From JAKQHY01 sp034429475 (GTDB lineage Bacteria > Chloroflexota > Anaerolineae > B4-G1 > SLSP01): a stretch of 40,474 nucleotides of DNA. The stretch spans positions 1-40,474 of the forward strand of contig DAOUGD010000220.1 in the NCBI GenBank assembly GCA_034429475.1, read 5' to 3'. A program made the translations under genes and the position numbers. The notes beneath the pieces were generated by a model. That model was not told the origin of the DNA and ran no database searches. It worked only from the letters and a program-made list of their open reading frames with translations. This document shows, in pieces, positions 7,216-16,231 of this stretch (its first letter is position 1; every line of letters begins with the position of its first letter).

Positions 7216-10200
7216 ATGGAGGAGCTTGTGTCTAAACCAAATTCTCAGTCCTTACTCGCCTCCTTCCTCCCCCCCGTCCGCGACTGGTTCGCGGAAACCT
7301 TCGGCGATCCCACGCCGCCGCAGGCGCAGGGATGGCCGGCGATTCAACGCGGCGAGCACACGCTCATCCTCGCCCCCACCGGCTCCGGCAAGACCCTGGC
7401 CGCCTTCCTCTGGGGGATTGACCAACTCTTTCGGGAACTGGACGAATCAGCGGATCAGCGGATCAGCGAGAAAGCGAACAAGCGAGCAAGCGAATCGGCA
7501 GATCGGCGAACCCAGAACCCAAAACCCAAAACCCAAAACCCAATCGAACCGGGTATCCGCCTCGTCTACATCTCCCCGTTGAAAGCGCTGAATAACGACA
7601 TCCACCGCAACCTGCGCGTGCCGCTGGCGGGCATCCGCGCGAAGGCCGACAAGATGGGCCTGGACCTTCCGCACCTCAATGTGGCCGTGCGCTCCGGCGA
7701 CACCCCACAGCGCGACCGGCAGGCAATGCTCCGCGAGCCGCCGCACATCCTCATCACCACCCCGGAATCGCTCTACCTGCTGCTCACCAGCCCCAAAGCC
7801 CGCGAGATGTTCCGCACCGTCCACACCGTCATCGTGGACGAAATCCACACCCTGGCCGGGAACAAGCGCGGCGTCCATCTCTCCCTCAGCCTCGAGCGCC
7901 TCCAACATCTCGCCGACGCCCCCATCCAGCGCATCGGCCTCTCCGCAACGATAGAGCCACTGGACGAGGCCGCGCGATTTTTGGGCGGGTACGAGTGGCG
8001 GGAAGAATCAGCGGATCAGCGGATCAGCGAGTCGGCGAATAGCGAATTACGAATGACGAATGACGAATCAGCGCCCCCCACAACCCACAACCCACAACCC
8101 ACAACTCTAACCCTTCAACCTCGCCCCGTCACCCTCGTCAACGCCGCCTACCAGAAAGCCCTCGATCTGAAAGTCGTGACCGTCGTGGATGACTTCCGCA
8201 ATCTGCCCGGCGATTCGGTGTGGCCGTCCATCATCCCGCAGGTGCTCGACCTGATCCGCGCGCACAAGACGACGCTGGTGTTCACCAACAACCGCCGCCT
8301 GGCGGAGCGCGCGGGCGACTACCTCAACGAGCAGTGGAACGCCGAAGCCTCCGGCAAACTTACCGGCCTCATCAAAAACGGCGCGGCCACCGGCCTCGGG
8401 CTGATGGCGACGGGCGACGGGACGCGCGCGGGGCCGGTTCGCGTGCATCACGGCAGCGTCTCGAAGGAAACGCGCCTGGAAATCGAGAGCCAACTCAAAG
8501 CCGGCGAACTGCCCGCGCTGGTGGGCACCTCGTCGCTGGAACTCGGCATTGACATTGGCGCGATAGACCTCATCGTGCAACTGCAATCGCCCAAGTCGGT
8601 GGCGCAGGGCTTGCAGCGCGTGGGCCGTTCCGGCCACCTCGTCGGGCAGACGAGCATCGGCCGCATCTTCCCCACCCACCGCGAGGACGTGGTGGAAGCG
8701 GCGGCCATCGCCGGCGGGATGCTGCGCGGCGCGGTCGAGCCGACGGCCACGCCCCGCCACCCGCTGGACGTGCTGGCGCAGCACATCGTGGCGATGGTGT
8801 CGGCGGAGACGTGGGACGCGGACGCGCTCTTCGCGCTGGTGCGCCAGGCCTACGCCTACACCGACCTCACTGCGCGCGTGTTTCAGACGACGTTGGAGAT
8901 GCTGGCCGGCCGTTATCCGAGCCAGGCGTACCGCGAACTGCGCGCCCGGCTGGACTGGGATCGCGTCAACAACCGGCTGGCCGCGCTCCCCGGCTCGCGG
9001 ATGCTCGCGCTGACCAACGGCGGCACCATCCCCAACACCGGCGCGTTCGGCGCATATTTAGCCGACGGCAAAACCAGGCTCGGCGAGTTGGACGAGGAAT
9101 TTGTCTTCGAGACGCGCATCGGCGACACGCTGATGCTCGGCTCGCAGGTCTGGCGCGTGCTGGATATTGATGAAAACCGCGTCACCGTGACCGAAGCGCC
9201 CGGCGCGATCCCCCGGATGCCCTTCTGGCGCGGCGACTTCCCCTGGCGGCCCTACGAACTCGGCCAGCGCGTCGGCGCCTTCCGCCGCACCGTCGCCGAA
9301 AAGCTGGCAACCCTGCGCCGCGACCTCGGCCTGCCGGACGACGCGCCTTTCAAAGAAATTTTAGATTCCTACCACAGAGCCACAGAGAACACAGAGGACA
9401 CAGAGAAAAAAGAAGAAAAACTCTGTGCTCTCTGTGTCTCTGTGGCAAATCTTCTGACCTGGCTCGGTGAGATGTATGCGCTGGATGCGCGCTCGGCGTG
9501 GAATACGCTGGATTATCTGGCCGGGCAGCTTGATCAAACCGGCGCGCTGGCGACCGACCGCAGCATCCTGGTGGAGGTCTTCGACGACGCGCTCGGCGAC
9601 CCGCGCATGGTCGTCCACTCGCCGTTTGGCGGACGGGTCAACGGCCCGTGGGGGTTGGCGCTGGCGGGCGCGCTACGCGAGCGCACCGGCGTCGAAATCG
9701 AGGTGGAGACCAACGACGACGGCATCCTGCTGCGCCTGCTCGAATCCGACGCCGACTTTCCGCTGGACGTCGTCACCGAGATGGGGCCGGCGGAGGCCCG
9801 CGAGCGCATCCTGCGCGAATTGCCGGACTCGGCGGTGTTCGGGGCGCGCTTCCGGCAGAACGCGGCGCGCGCGCTGCTCCTGCCGGGCGTCGGACGCGGC
9901 AAGCGAACGCCGTTCTGGCTCCAACGGCTGCGCGCCAAGGAGCTGTACCAGGTCGTGCGCAAATTCGACGACTTCCCCATCGTCATCGAAACGTACCGCG
10001 ACTGCCTGCAAGACGTGCTCGACCTGCCGCACCTCGAAGAAGTGCTGGGCGACATCCAGCGGGGCGACATCACCGTGACCGTGATGGAGTCGCGCGCGCC
10101 CTCGCCCGTGGCGGAAAGCCTGATGTTCAACTTCATCAGCACGCGCATGTACGAGTGGGACGCGCCCAAAGCCGAGCAGCAGTTGCAACAACTGGCGATC

Positions 10201-12219
10201 AACCGCGACCTGCTGCAAGACCTGCTCAAGGACGTGGCGCTGGATGAACTGCTGCGTCCCGAAGCCATCGAAGCCGTGCGCGGGCAATTGCAGCACACCC
10301 TCCCCACCACCCTGGCGCGCACTTACCAGGAACTCGCCGTCCTCCTGCAACAAATGGGCGACCTCTCGCCCACCGAGGTGGCGCAGCGGGCGCTGGTGGA
10401 CCCGTCCGGCTGGGTCTCGCAACTGGCGGGCGAAGGGCGGCTCATCGGCATGGACATTCCCACGGCGACGAAGCCCGAATTCCGTTGGGTCTTCGCGGAA
10501 TATGCAACCGACTACAAAGCGGCTTTTGAAGCTATTTCTCAACGGATTCAACGGATTTTAACGGATAAATCTTCTGTTGAATCCGCCGAATCCGTTCAAT
10601 CCGTTCAATCCGTTGAGACCGTTGAGGCGGCTCGCCGCATCCTGGAACGGTTCCTCAGTTGGGCCGGGCCGGTGACGCTGGACGCCATCCGCGCGCGGTA
10701 CGCCTTTCCGGCGGATTGGCTGGAGGCGGAACTCGACCGCCTCATCGCCGCGCGGGAACTCGTCCACGGGCACTTCACGCCGCAGGCCGAGGTCACGTCC
10801 ACCGAGGCCGAGTTTGTGGATCGGCGCGCGTTGGAACAGATTCACCGCCGCACGTTGAGCATCCTGCGGCAGGAAGTGCAGCCGGTGCCCTTCACCGTCT
10901 ACGCCGACTTCCTGGCGCGCTGGCAGCACGTCCACCCCGCCGAACGCCTGATGGGGGAAGGGTCGCTGGTCAAAGTCTTCCAGCAACTGCGCGCCATGCC
11001 GGTGGTGGGCCGCGTATGGGAACGCGACGTCCTGCCGCTGCGCCTGCCGGCCTACCATCCCGCCGCCCTCGACGCGCTCTGCCACAGCGGCGAACTGCTG
11101 TGGATCGGCTCCGGCGGCGCGGACCCACGTTACGGGCGCGTGCGCTTCCTCTTCCGGGGCGAGGGCCACGCCTTCCTCGAATCGCCGGATGTGAGTGCGC
11201 TGGGGGAACAAGCGCAGGCCGTCTACGAGTTCCTCAAATCCGAGGGCGCGGTATTCTTCAACGACATCGGCGAAGCGTTGGGACTGGAAGACGCCGCCGT
11301 GGAATCCGCGCTCATCGCGCTGGTGCTGGCGGGCGTGGCGACCAACGACAGCCTGGAAGCGATGCGGCAACTCGTGCAGGAGGGGAAGCCGCAGCCGCCG
11401 GCGCCGCGGCAATACAGTTCGTTGGAGGCCGACCTGGCGCAGCGGCGCGCAGAGTTGGGCCTCGACGCGCGGCCGGTGGGCCACAAGCCGGAACGCGCGC
11501 GCTACAAATCGGCGCGGCAGCGCGTCCGCCAACGGGTGGAGCAGCAGGTTGCGCCGCCCCGCTGGGTGGGCCGCTGGACGTTGGTACAGCGCTTCAGCGT
11601 AATGGGCAAACCGCTCTCGGCAGGCGAACGCACGGCGCGGCAGGCGCGGCAACTGCTGGCGCGCTATGGCGTCGTCACGCGCGAGTGCCTGGAAAACGAG
11701 GCCGGGTCGTGGGATTGGAGCCTGATTTACCAGGAATTGCAGCGGCAGGAGATGCGCGGGGAAGTGCGGCGCGGCTACTTCGTGCAGGGGCTATCGGGCG
11801 CGCAATTTGCGCTGCCGGACGTGGTGGAGCAGTTGCGCGCGCTCCGTGATACGGCGGACGAAGCCGAGCCGGTAGTGCTCAACACATGCGATCCGGCCAA
11901 CCTCTACGGCCCGGCCCGCGAGGGCAGCGACGCCCTCACCTTTACCCGCGTGCCTTCGACGTGGCTGGCGCAGGTGCGCGGCCTGCCCGTGCTCGTCGCC
12001 GCGAACACTGGCGCGTCCATCACCGCTGCGCCCGGCGTGGACGAGGGCACGCTCCAACGCGCGCTCAAGGCATTGTGTACCCACCTCACCCGCTTCGAGC
12101 AGCGCGTTATCGTCGAAACGTGGAACGACGCGCCGGTGTTGGAAAGCGCGGGGGCCGGTCTGATTGAGGCGGCGGGGGGGTATCGGTATTATCCGGGGAT
12201 GGCCTGGGAACAGAGATAA
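7216..12219 (+). CDS. lhr: Lhr-type large ATP-dependent helicase with four repeat-derived insertions
   Basis: The product has 1667 residues. Superfamily 2 motifs appear in order: Walker A APTGSGKT (53-60), motif Ia SPLKALNND, DEIH (208-211), LSAT (242-245), SSLELGIDIG and QRVGRSGH. The long Lhr-specific C-terminal region follows. Lhr helicases act on DNA or RNA:DNA hybrids in repair. Four segments interrupt the family pattern: about residues 77-110, 264-301, 719-743 and 1108-1136. Each is encoded by a short-unit repeat, and together they add about 125 residues. Subtracting them gives about 1540, close to the 1538 of E. coli Lhr. A GTG at 7228 with GGAGGAG immediately upstream is an alternative start. 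Confidence 0.93.
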   Translation: MEELVSKPNSQSLLASFLPPVRDWFAETFGDPTPPQAQGWPAIQRGEHTLILAPTGSGKTLAAFLWGIDQLFRELDESADQRISEKANKRASESADRRTQNPKPKTQNPIEPGIRLVYISPLKALNNDIHRNLRVPLAGIRAKADKMGLDLPHLNVAVRSGDTPQRDRQAMLREPPHILITTPESLYLLLTSPKAREMFRTVHTVIVDEIHTLAGNKRGVHLSLSLERLQHLADAPIQRIGLSATIEPLDEAARFLGGYEWREESADQRISESANSELRMTNDESAPPTTHNPQPTTLTLQPRPVTLVNAAYQKALDLKVVTVVDDFRNLPGDSVWPSIIPQVLDLIRAHKTTLVFTNNRRLAERAGDYLNEQWNAEASGKLTGLIKNGAATGLGLMATGDGTRAGPVRVHHGSVSKETRLEIESQLKAGELPALVGTSSLELGIDIGAIDLIVQLQSPKSVAQGLQRVGRSGHLVGQTSIGRIFPTHREDVVEAAAIAGGMLRGAVEPTATPRHPLDVLAQHIVAMVSAETWDADALFALVRQAYAYTDLTARVFQTTLEMLAGRYPSQAYRELRARLDWDRVNNRLAALPGSRMLALTNGGTIPNTGAFGAYLADGKTRLGELDEEFVFETRIGDTLMLGSQVWRVLDIDENRVTVTEAPGAIPRMPFWRGDFPWRPYELGQRVGAFRRTVAEKLATLRRDLGLPDDAPFKEILDSYHRATENTEDTEKKEEKLCALCVSVANLLTWLGEMYALDARSAWNTLDYLAGQLDQTGALATDRSILVEVFDDALGDPRMVVHSPFGGRVNGPWGLALAGALRERTGVEIEVETNDDGILLRLLESDADFPLDVVTEMGPAEARERILRELPDSAVFGARFRQNAARALLLPGVGRGKRTPFWLQRLRAKELYQVVRKFDDFPIVIETYRDCLQDVLDLPHLEEVLGDIQRGDITVTVMESRAPSPVAESLMFNFISTRMYEWDAPKAEQQLQQLAINRDLLQDLLKDVALDELLRPEAIEAVRGQLQHTLPTTLARTYQELAVLLQQMGDLSPTEVAQRALVDPSGWVSQLAGEGRLIGMDIPTATKPEFRWVFAEYATDYKAAFEAISQRIQRILTDKSSVESAESVQSVQSVETVEAARRILERFLSWAGPVTLDAIRARYAFPADWLEAELDRLIAARELVHGHFTPQAEVTSTEAEFVDRRALEQIHRRTLSILRQEVQPVPFTVYADFLARWQHVHPAERLMGEGSLVKVFQQLRAMPVVGRVWERDVLPLRLPAYHPAALDALCHSGELLWIGSGGADPRYGRVRFLFRGEGHAFLESPDVSALGEQAQAVYEFLKSEGAVFFNDIGEALGLEDAAVESALIALVLAGVATNDSLEAMRQLVQEGKPQPPAPRQYSSLEADLAQRRAELGLDARPVGHKPERARYKSARQRVRQRVEQQVAPPRWVGRWTLVQRFSVMGKPLSAGERTARQARQLLARYGVVTRECLENEAGSWDWSLIYQELQRQEMRGEVRRGYFVQGLSGAQFALPDVVEQLRALRDTADEAEPVVLNTCDPANLYGPAREGSDALTFTRVPSTWLAQVRGLPVLVAANTGASITAAPGVDEGTLQRALKALCTHLTRFEQRVIVETWNDAPVLESAGAGLIEAAGGYRYYPGMAWEQR
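7444..7545 (+). repeat. In-frame repeat insertion 1 in the helicase gene
   Basis: Tandem units of about 8 bases (GGATCAGC, then GCGAGAAAGC and GCGAACAAGC) run into AAAACCC units near 7520-7540. The frame stays open and encodes a polar Ser/Lys/Arg/Asn/Pro-rich segment between the Walker A helix and motif Ia. The same unit types occur between genes at 18791-18848, 31431-31476 and 40345-40440. Confidence 0.85.
8005..8117 (+). repeat. In-frame repeat insertion 2 in the helicase gene
   Basis: It begins with the same GGATCAGC units as insertion 1. It changes to GCGAATTACGAATGACGAATGAC-type units (quoted in part: GCGAATTACGAAT) and ends in CAACCCACAACCC units. It encodes about 37 polar residues between motif III (LSAT) and the start of the second RecA domain. 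Confidence 0.85.
9372..9445 (+). repeat. In-frame palindromic repeat insertion 3 (CACAGAG type)
   Basis: The left arm carries CCACAGAG, CCACAGAGAACACAGAGG and CACAGAG. The right arm carries CTCTGTGCTCTCTGTGTCTC and ends TGTGG. The arms are complementary around an A/G-rich loop. The frame is open across the whole hairpin and adds about 25 residues (HRATENTEDTEKKEEK and following). Confidence 0.88.
10538..10624 (+). repeat. In-frame palindromic repeat insertion 4 (AACGGATTC type)
   Basis: CTCAACGGATTCAACGGATT on the left is mirrored by AATCCGTTCAATCCGTTGAG on the right, with several 9-10-base units between. The frame is open and encodes a Ser/Val/Glu-rich loop (SVESAESVQSVQSVETVE). The same family occurs inside the methyltransferase gene (33571-33628) and at the 3' end of the aminotransferase gene (39140-39168). 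Confidence 0.88.
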
Positions 12220-12244
12220 CGTCAAGACCTACGAGAGTAATTTC

Positions 12245-12292
12245 AAGGTGCTTTGTGATTGCAGGTTAGCTCACACCACAAAGCACCTTTTT
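12245..12292 (+). terminator. Intrinsic terminator after the helicase gene
   Basis: A 13-bp stem pairs AAGGTGCTTTGTG (12245-12257) with CACAAAGCACCTT (12277-12289), followed by a T-run to 12292. It lies 26 bases downstream of the helicase stop codon. Confidence 0.85.
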
Positions 12293-12379
12293 AGTAGCGG
12301 GTTTGCACCCCCTTCGACGGCATAACGCGCCAGTGATTGCTGGCATTCCGTCCCTCCATCGTTCCTTCACTCCGGGAAT

Positions 12380-12445
12380 TCTCAGCATAATCTCAGCATT
12401 CTCTTAGATGGTATTCAGCATCCTCTCAGGATAAGCTGCTATCCT
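12380..12445 (+). promoter_or_regulatory. Five 11-bp direct repeats upstream of the GT-C gene (response-regulator-like site)
   Basis: Five head-to-tail 11-base units occupy 12380-12434: TCTCAGCATAA, TCTCAGCATTC, TCTTAGATGGT, ATTCAGCATCC and TCTCAGGATAA. The exact 11-base spacing places each on the same helix face, as at OmpR/PhoB-type sites. A possible -10 box TATCCT follows at 12440-12445, only 10 bases before the ATG at 12455, which suggests activator-dependent transcription and a leaderless or nearly leaderless mRNA. The regulator is not in this window. Confidence 0.6.
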
Positions 12446-12454
12446 TCTAGGGAG

Positions 12455-14842
12455 ATGCGGCATTGGATCAAGCAAATATGGGTCATAGCGTTGTTGTTGC
12501 TCCTATGGGGATTGCTGACACTAGGGGGGCGGTCGCTGTCCGCCACGATCGATGAACCCTCGCATCTCACGGCGGGTTATGCATTCCTGGCGCGGGGAGC
12601 CTTGTGGACCATCCCACAACGTGGACATCCTCTTTTAATCAATGCTCTGGAAGCATTGCCTTTCTATTTAGGTCACCCTAACATCTCGATAGAGACCCTG
12701 CCCGGCTGGGGAACTGATTATAGGACGTATGTGGCGGCGTTTACCGATGCCATACAGCCCTGGCTTCGTCAAGCTGAGGTCGTCAGCCGCGTGCCGGCTA
12801 TGCTTTTGAGCATCCTTTTGGCAGCGATCATTTGTCGTTGGGCCGGCAAGCTGTGGGGGCGACACGGGAGGCTATTCGCGCTGATTCTCTTGATCCTCGA
12901 TCCTACTCTGCTTGCCCACGGGCGTCTGGCGACCAATGATATAGGCGTGACCATGCTGGGCACCCTGGGATTATACCTACTATGGCATTGGCGCCGCTCA
13001 CCCACATGGCCTCGCGCAGTTGCGGTTGGATGTCTATGGGGCGTCACGCTGTTAGCGAAAGGCTCTGGCCTGTTATGGGTCACCGCCGGCGCATTGGCAA
13101 CTTTCTGGTTGATATGGCGAGAAGCCCGGCAAGAAAAACCAAGATGGCTGCAATGGTTATCTATGGGCCTGGTTGCCGGAGGGATATTGTGGGCTGGACA
13201 TGGATTTACGTGGGGGTACCTGCCAGGGCTGCCAAAAATTCCAATCCCCGCAGCCTATTACTGGGAGGGCATATTCTACCAGGCCAAGCACAGCGATAAA
13301 CCCATCGCCTACGCACTGGGGCGCTGGCGGAATACCGGCTGGATCAGCTACTTTCCCCTTGCATTCCTGATAAAAAACCCCCTGCCGTTTCTGCTAGCGA
13401 TCCTGACGGGTGTAGTGGGGTGGATACGCTGTGCTTCCCGCCGTCACGCGATGTACTTCCCTGTGAGTTTCGGTGTTTTTTTCGTGCTGATAGCCCTTGT
13501 GGTAGGCTCTAACCAATACCGGTATCTTATACCGATACATCCCACGCTTTATCTGTTAGCTGCCAGTGGCTTGAACGACCTGTGGCAAGCGCACCATCGC
13601 TGGGTACGTTGGGCAATTGCAGGGATGGGCGTCTGGTACTGTGTAGGCGAGATCTGTATTTATCCGTTCGAATTGTCTTACTTTAACGAACTGGTCGGCG
13701 GGGCACGTGCAGGTTGGCGTTACCTGGAAGGTTCCAACACTGAATGGGGACAAGGCTGGTATGCGCTGCGTGACTTCGAGACTGCCCAGGGACTTGCACC
13801 CGATCAGGTCGCCTACACTGGATGGGAGGGATACACTCACGCGACGCCGACAGACCTTTGGGGACAGCCATTGCCGCCAACGCGCGGCTCCGCAGCTCTA
13901 TTCAGTCCCTCACTATTCCCGACACCCGGTGATTACGTACTGAGCGCCAATTCCCTGAGTGGCGCGATCTTGGTGAACCCCGATAATTATTCCTGGTTCC
14001 GGTATCATTCCCCGGATGCCGTTCTGGCTGAATCCCTGTTCTACTACCACGTTACTGCCGATACCGCCCCCACCTGGCTCGCCCAGTGTAATCAACCAGT
14101 GACGCCTCTATCCGCTACCGCCATACAGGAAGGATTTGGAGCCTTAGCCCTGCGCACACTCACGTTCGACTGCCAGCAAACGTGGGTCTACCCTGGCGGC
14201 GGACGCAGTCGGGGCGACTACGCGCTACACGCAGAGTTACTACAACCGGCGACCCTGCGCGAGCGACTCTATCTCCAGCCAGCCCGCCCAGAAAATGCGT
14301 TCACGGCCCGCCACCTGACGGCAGCCCAGCAGAGTTACCGGCAGTGGGAACCCCGCACCTGGCCGACGATGGCACTCTACGAGTGGCCGGCCACCTCTCC
14401 AGACCTCCCTACCTCTGTAACACTCTACGGAGCACCAGCAGAGACAATGCCAACCACGTTGATCAGTTCGCAGGCCTTAAGCCTGCCGGTGGCATTGACC
14501 GAGGGTTTCCTCTTCCGAGGCTACGGGGCTATTTCGACAAACGTCGGAACCGTTGAACTCGAGACGTGGTGGGAAGTCACAGAGCCGATCACCCGTCCCC
14601 CCTCGATCATGGCCCATCTGATCACCGGGGATGGCGCCCTGTTGGCAGTAGCCGACGGTTTGGGTGTCGCGCCAACGACGCTACAACCCGGCGATATTGT
14701 GGTACAACATCATCAATTTGCCGGTACGCACCCAGAGACTCAACTCTGGGTGCGTACCGGCATCTACTTTCTGGATACTATGGAGCGCATCCCGGTAACG
14801 GACCCTGCCGATGCACTTTTTATTCCACTACAGGTTCAGTAA
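12455..14842 (+). CDS. GT-C membrane glycosyltransferase (GT39/ArnT-like) with large C-terminal domain
   Basis: The product has 795 residues. A first membrane segment (about 9-27) is followed by an outside loop with ATIDEPSHLTAGY, whose acidic residue is where GT-C enzymes place their catalytic Asp/Glu. About ten further membrane segments run to residue 405, with LATND and NQYRYLIPIHP loops. Members transfer sugar from a polyprenyl-phosphate carrier outside the membrane. The last 390 residues form a soluble, predicted extracytoplasmic domain of unknown fold. No ribosome site is well spaced (GGGAG abuts the ATG), consistent with a leaderless transcript. A perfect 18-bp inverted repeat lies inside the 3' end. 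Confidence 0.82.
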   Translation: MRHWIKQIWVIALLLLLWGLLTLGGRSLSATIDEPSHLTAGYAFLARGALWTIPQRGHPLLINALEALPFYLGHPNISIETLPGWGTDYRTYVAAFTDAIQPWLRQAEVVSRVPAMLLSILLAAIICRWAGKLWGRHGRLFALILLILDPTLLAHGRLATNDIGVTMLGTLGLYLLWHWRRSPTWPRAVAVGCLWGVTLLAKGSGLLWVTAGALATFWLIWREARQEKPRWLQWLSMGLVAGGILWAGHGFTWGYLPGLPKIPIPAAYYWEGIFYQAKHSDKPIAYALGRWRNTGWISYFPLAFLIKNPLPFLLAILTGVVGWIRCASRRHAMYFPVSFGVFFVLIALVVGSNQYRYLIPIHPTLYLLAASGLNDLWQAHHRWVRWAIAGMGVWYCVGEICIYPFELSYFNELVGGARAGWRYLEGSNTEWGQGWYALRDFETAQGLAPDQVAYTGWEGYTHATPTDLWGQPLPPTRGSAALFSPSLFPTPGDYVLSANSLSGAILVNPDNYSWFRYHSPDAVLAESLFYYHVTADTAPTWLAQCNQPVTPLSATAIQEGFGALALRTLTFDCQQTWVYPGGGRSRGDYALHAELLQPATLRERLYLQPARPENAFTARHLTAAQQSYRQWEPRTWPTMALYEWPATSPDLPTSVTLYGAPAETMPTTLISSQALSLPVALTEGFLFRGYGAISTNVGTVELETWWEVTEPITRPPSIMAHLITGDGALLAVADGLGVAPTTLQPGDIVVQHHQFAGTHPETQLWVRTGIYFLDTMERIPVTDPADALFIPLQVQ
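14720..14761. repeat. Perfect 18-bp inverted repeat inside the GT-C gene
   Basis: GCCGGTACGCACCCAGAG (14720-14737) is exactly complementary to CTCTGGGTGCGTACCGGC (14744-14761) across a 6-base loop ACTCAA. It is in frame and encodes AGTHPETQLWVRTG. It lies about 80 bases before the stop and has no following T-run. Confidence 0.85.
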
Positions 14843-14851
14843 GTGGGCGAA

Positions 14852-16129
14852 TTACGCCCGCTTCGCCAGCACCGCCGCCTCATACGCGCGCACGTCGTCT
14901 ATAAAGGCCATGCCCACCGGAACGCCCTGCTGCGCGCAGTAATAATCCCATACGGCCGGCCAGGGCAAGGCCTTGAGTTCTTCCAGCAGCGCCAGCCGCC
15001 CCGTGTAGTCCCCCGCGACTTCCCATTTACGCAGTGTGGCAGTCGGTTCGAGCAGCGCCACCAGCAGCGCCTTGAGCGCGTTCCGCGTGCCGATGACCCA
15101 CGCCGCCACCCGGTTGATGCTGGCATCGAAGTAGTCCAGCCCGATGTGGACGCGCCCCAGGTAATCGCCGCGCACCAACTCCTGCGCGATGGCCTGCAAA
15201 TCGTCGTTGAAGATGACCACGTGGTCGCTGTCCCACCGCACGCCCCGGCTAACGTGCAGCAGCACTTCATCCACAAAGGGGAAAACCGCCGAAAGCTTGT
15301 CCGCAATCGTCTCCGTGGGGTGAAAGTGGCCGCTGTCCAGGGTCAGCAGGACTTTGTGGGCGACAGCGTAGCTCAGGTAGAACTCGTGGGAGCCGACGAC
15401 GTAGCTCTCCGAACCGATGCCGAACAGCTTCCCCTCAACGGCGTCCAGGTGGAATTTGGGATCAAGCGGCTCCGCAAAAATCTTGTCCAGCGACGCCTTG
15501 AGCAGCAGGCGCGGCGTCTTGCGGTCGGCAGGCATGTCTTTAAGGCCATCGGGAATCCAAATGTTGGTGACGCACGGCGTGCCAAGCGTTTCCCCAAAGT
15601 ACGCGCCGATTTTGCGGCAGGCGATGCAGTGATCCACCCAGAACGCGCGGATGTCCTCGTCGTAGCTGGAGAGCGTGAAGCCGTCAGCGGCCAGCGGATG
15701 CGAGAAGCACGTCGGGTTGAAGTCGAGGCCGTGCCCGTTGGCCTTTGCCCAGTCGGCCCAGGCCGCGAAGTGTACCGGTTCCAACGCGTCCCGATCCACC
15801 TTCTTGCCGCCGGTTTCCGCGTAGATCGCGTGCAAGTTCAGGCGGTGCGCGCCGGGGATGAGGCTGTACGCTTTGTCCAGATCGCAGCGCAGTTCGTCGG
15901 CGGTGCGCGCCTTGCCGGGATAGTTACCTGTGGCCGCCAACCCGCCGCCCAGCTCGCCGCCGGGCGACTCGAAGCCGCCCACGTCGTCGCCCTGCCAGCA
16001 GTGCAGGCTGATGGAAATCTGCGCCAGCTTCGCCAGCGCCGCGTCCACGTCCACACCGAGCGCGGCGTAGCGTTCCCTGGCCAATGCGTATCCCTCTTGA
16101 AGTGATTTATCTGTCGGTTGATGCCCCAT
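14852..16129 (-). CDS. rhaA: L-rhamnose isomerase
   Basis: The product has 425 residues (E. coli RhaA has 419). It converts L-rhamnose to L-rhamnulose in the cytoplasm. Family segments are clear: SLHCWQGDDVGGFE near 50, an FNPTCFSHP loop, NIWIPDG, LTLDSGHFHPTE (metal and substrate ligands) and HVSRGVRWDSDHVV. The ATG at 16129 was chosen for the AGGAGG 7 bases upstream; the frame remains open to 16153 without a ribosome site. No rhamnulokinase or aldolase gene is in the window, so the rest of the pathway must lie elsewhere. It ends 9 bases from the convergent GT-C gene. Confidence 0.93.
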   Translation of the reverse strand: MGHQPTDKSLQEGYALARERYAALGVDVDAALAKLAQISISLHCWQGDDVGGFESPGGELGGGLAATGNYPGKARTADELRCDLDKAYSLIPGAHRLNLHAIYAETGGKKVDRDALEPVHFAAWADWAKANGHGLDFNPTCFSHPLAADGFTLSSYDEDIRAFWVDHCIACRKIGAYFGETLGTPCVTNIWIPDGLKDMPADRKTPRLLLKASLDKIFAEPLDPKFHLDAVEGKLFGIGSESYVVGSHEFYLSYAVAHKVLLTLDSGHFHPTETIADKLSAVFPFVDEVLLHVSRGVRWDSDHVVIFNDDLQAIAQELVRGDYLGRVHIGLDYFDASINRVAAWVIGTRNALKALLVALLEPTATLRKWEVAGDYTGRLALLEELKALPWPAVWDYYCAQQGVPVGMAFIDDVRAYEAAVLAKRA

Positions 16130-16148
16130 GGTTTTCCTCCTAAAATAA

Positions 16149-16217
16149 ACCACGAATCTCCACCAATCGTCACGAATGGGAATGTTAAATTCGTGGAGAT
16201 TCGTGAAGATTCGTGGT
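16149..16217. repeat. Palindromic repeat of ACGAATC-type units
   Basis: ACCACGAATCTCCACCAATC and CGTCACGAAT on the left are mirrored on the right by ATTCGTGGAGATTCGTGAAG and ATTCGTGGT. The units are 9-10 bases. It lies between rhaA and the small gene upstream, close to the rhaA ribosome site, and could fold in the mRNA. The same units recur at about 39058-39087. Confidence 0.85.
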
Positions 16218-16231
16218 AAAAGTTGCTATTT

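Noticed and set aside
10659..11849. Alternative-frame and antisense long frames inside the helicase gene
   Set aside because: Low-complexity Arg/Gly/Ala composition and no start signals; the helicase frame is continuous through this region.
14843..16105. 420-codon open frame antisense to rhaA, directly after the GT-C gene
   Set aside because: No recognisable motif; the opposite strand encodes a complete rhamnose isomerase.
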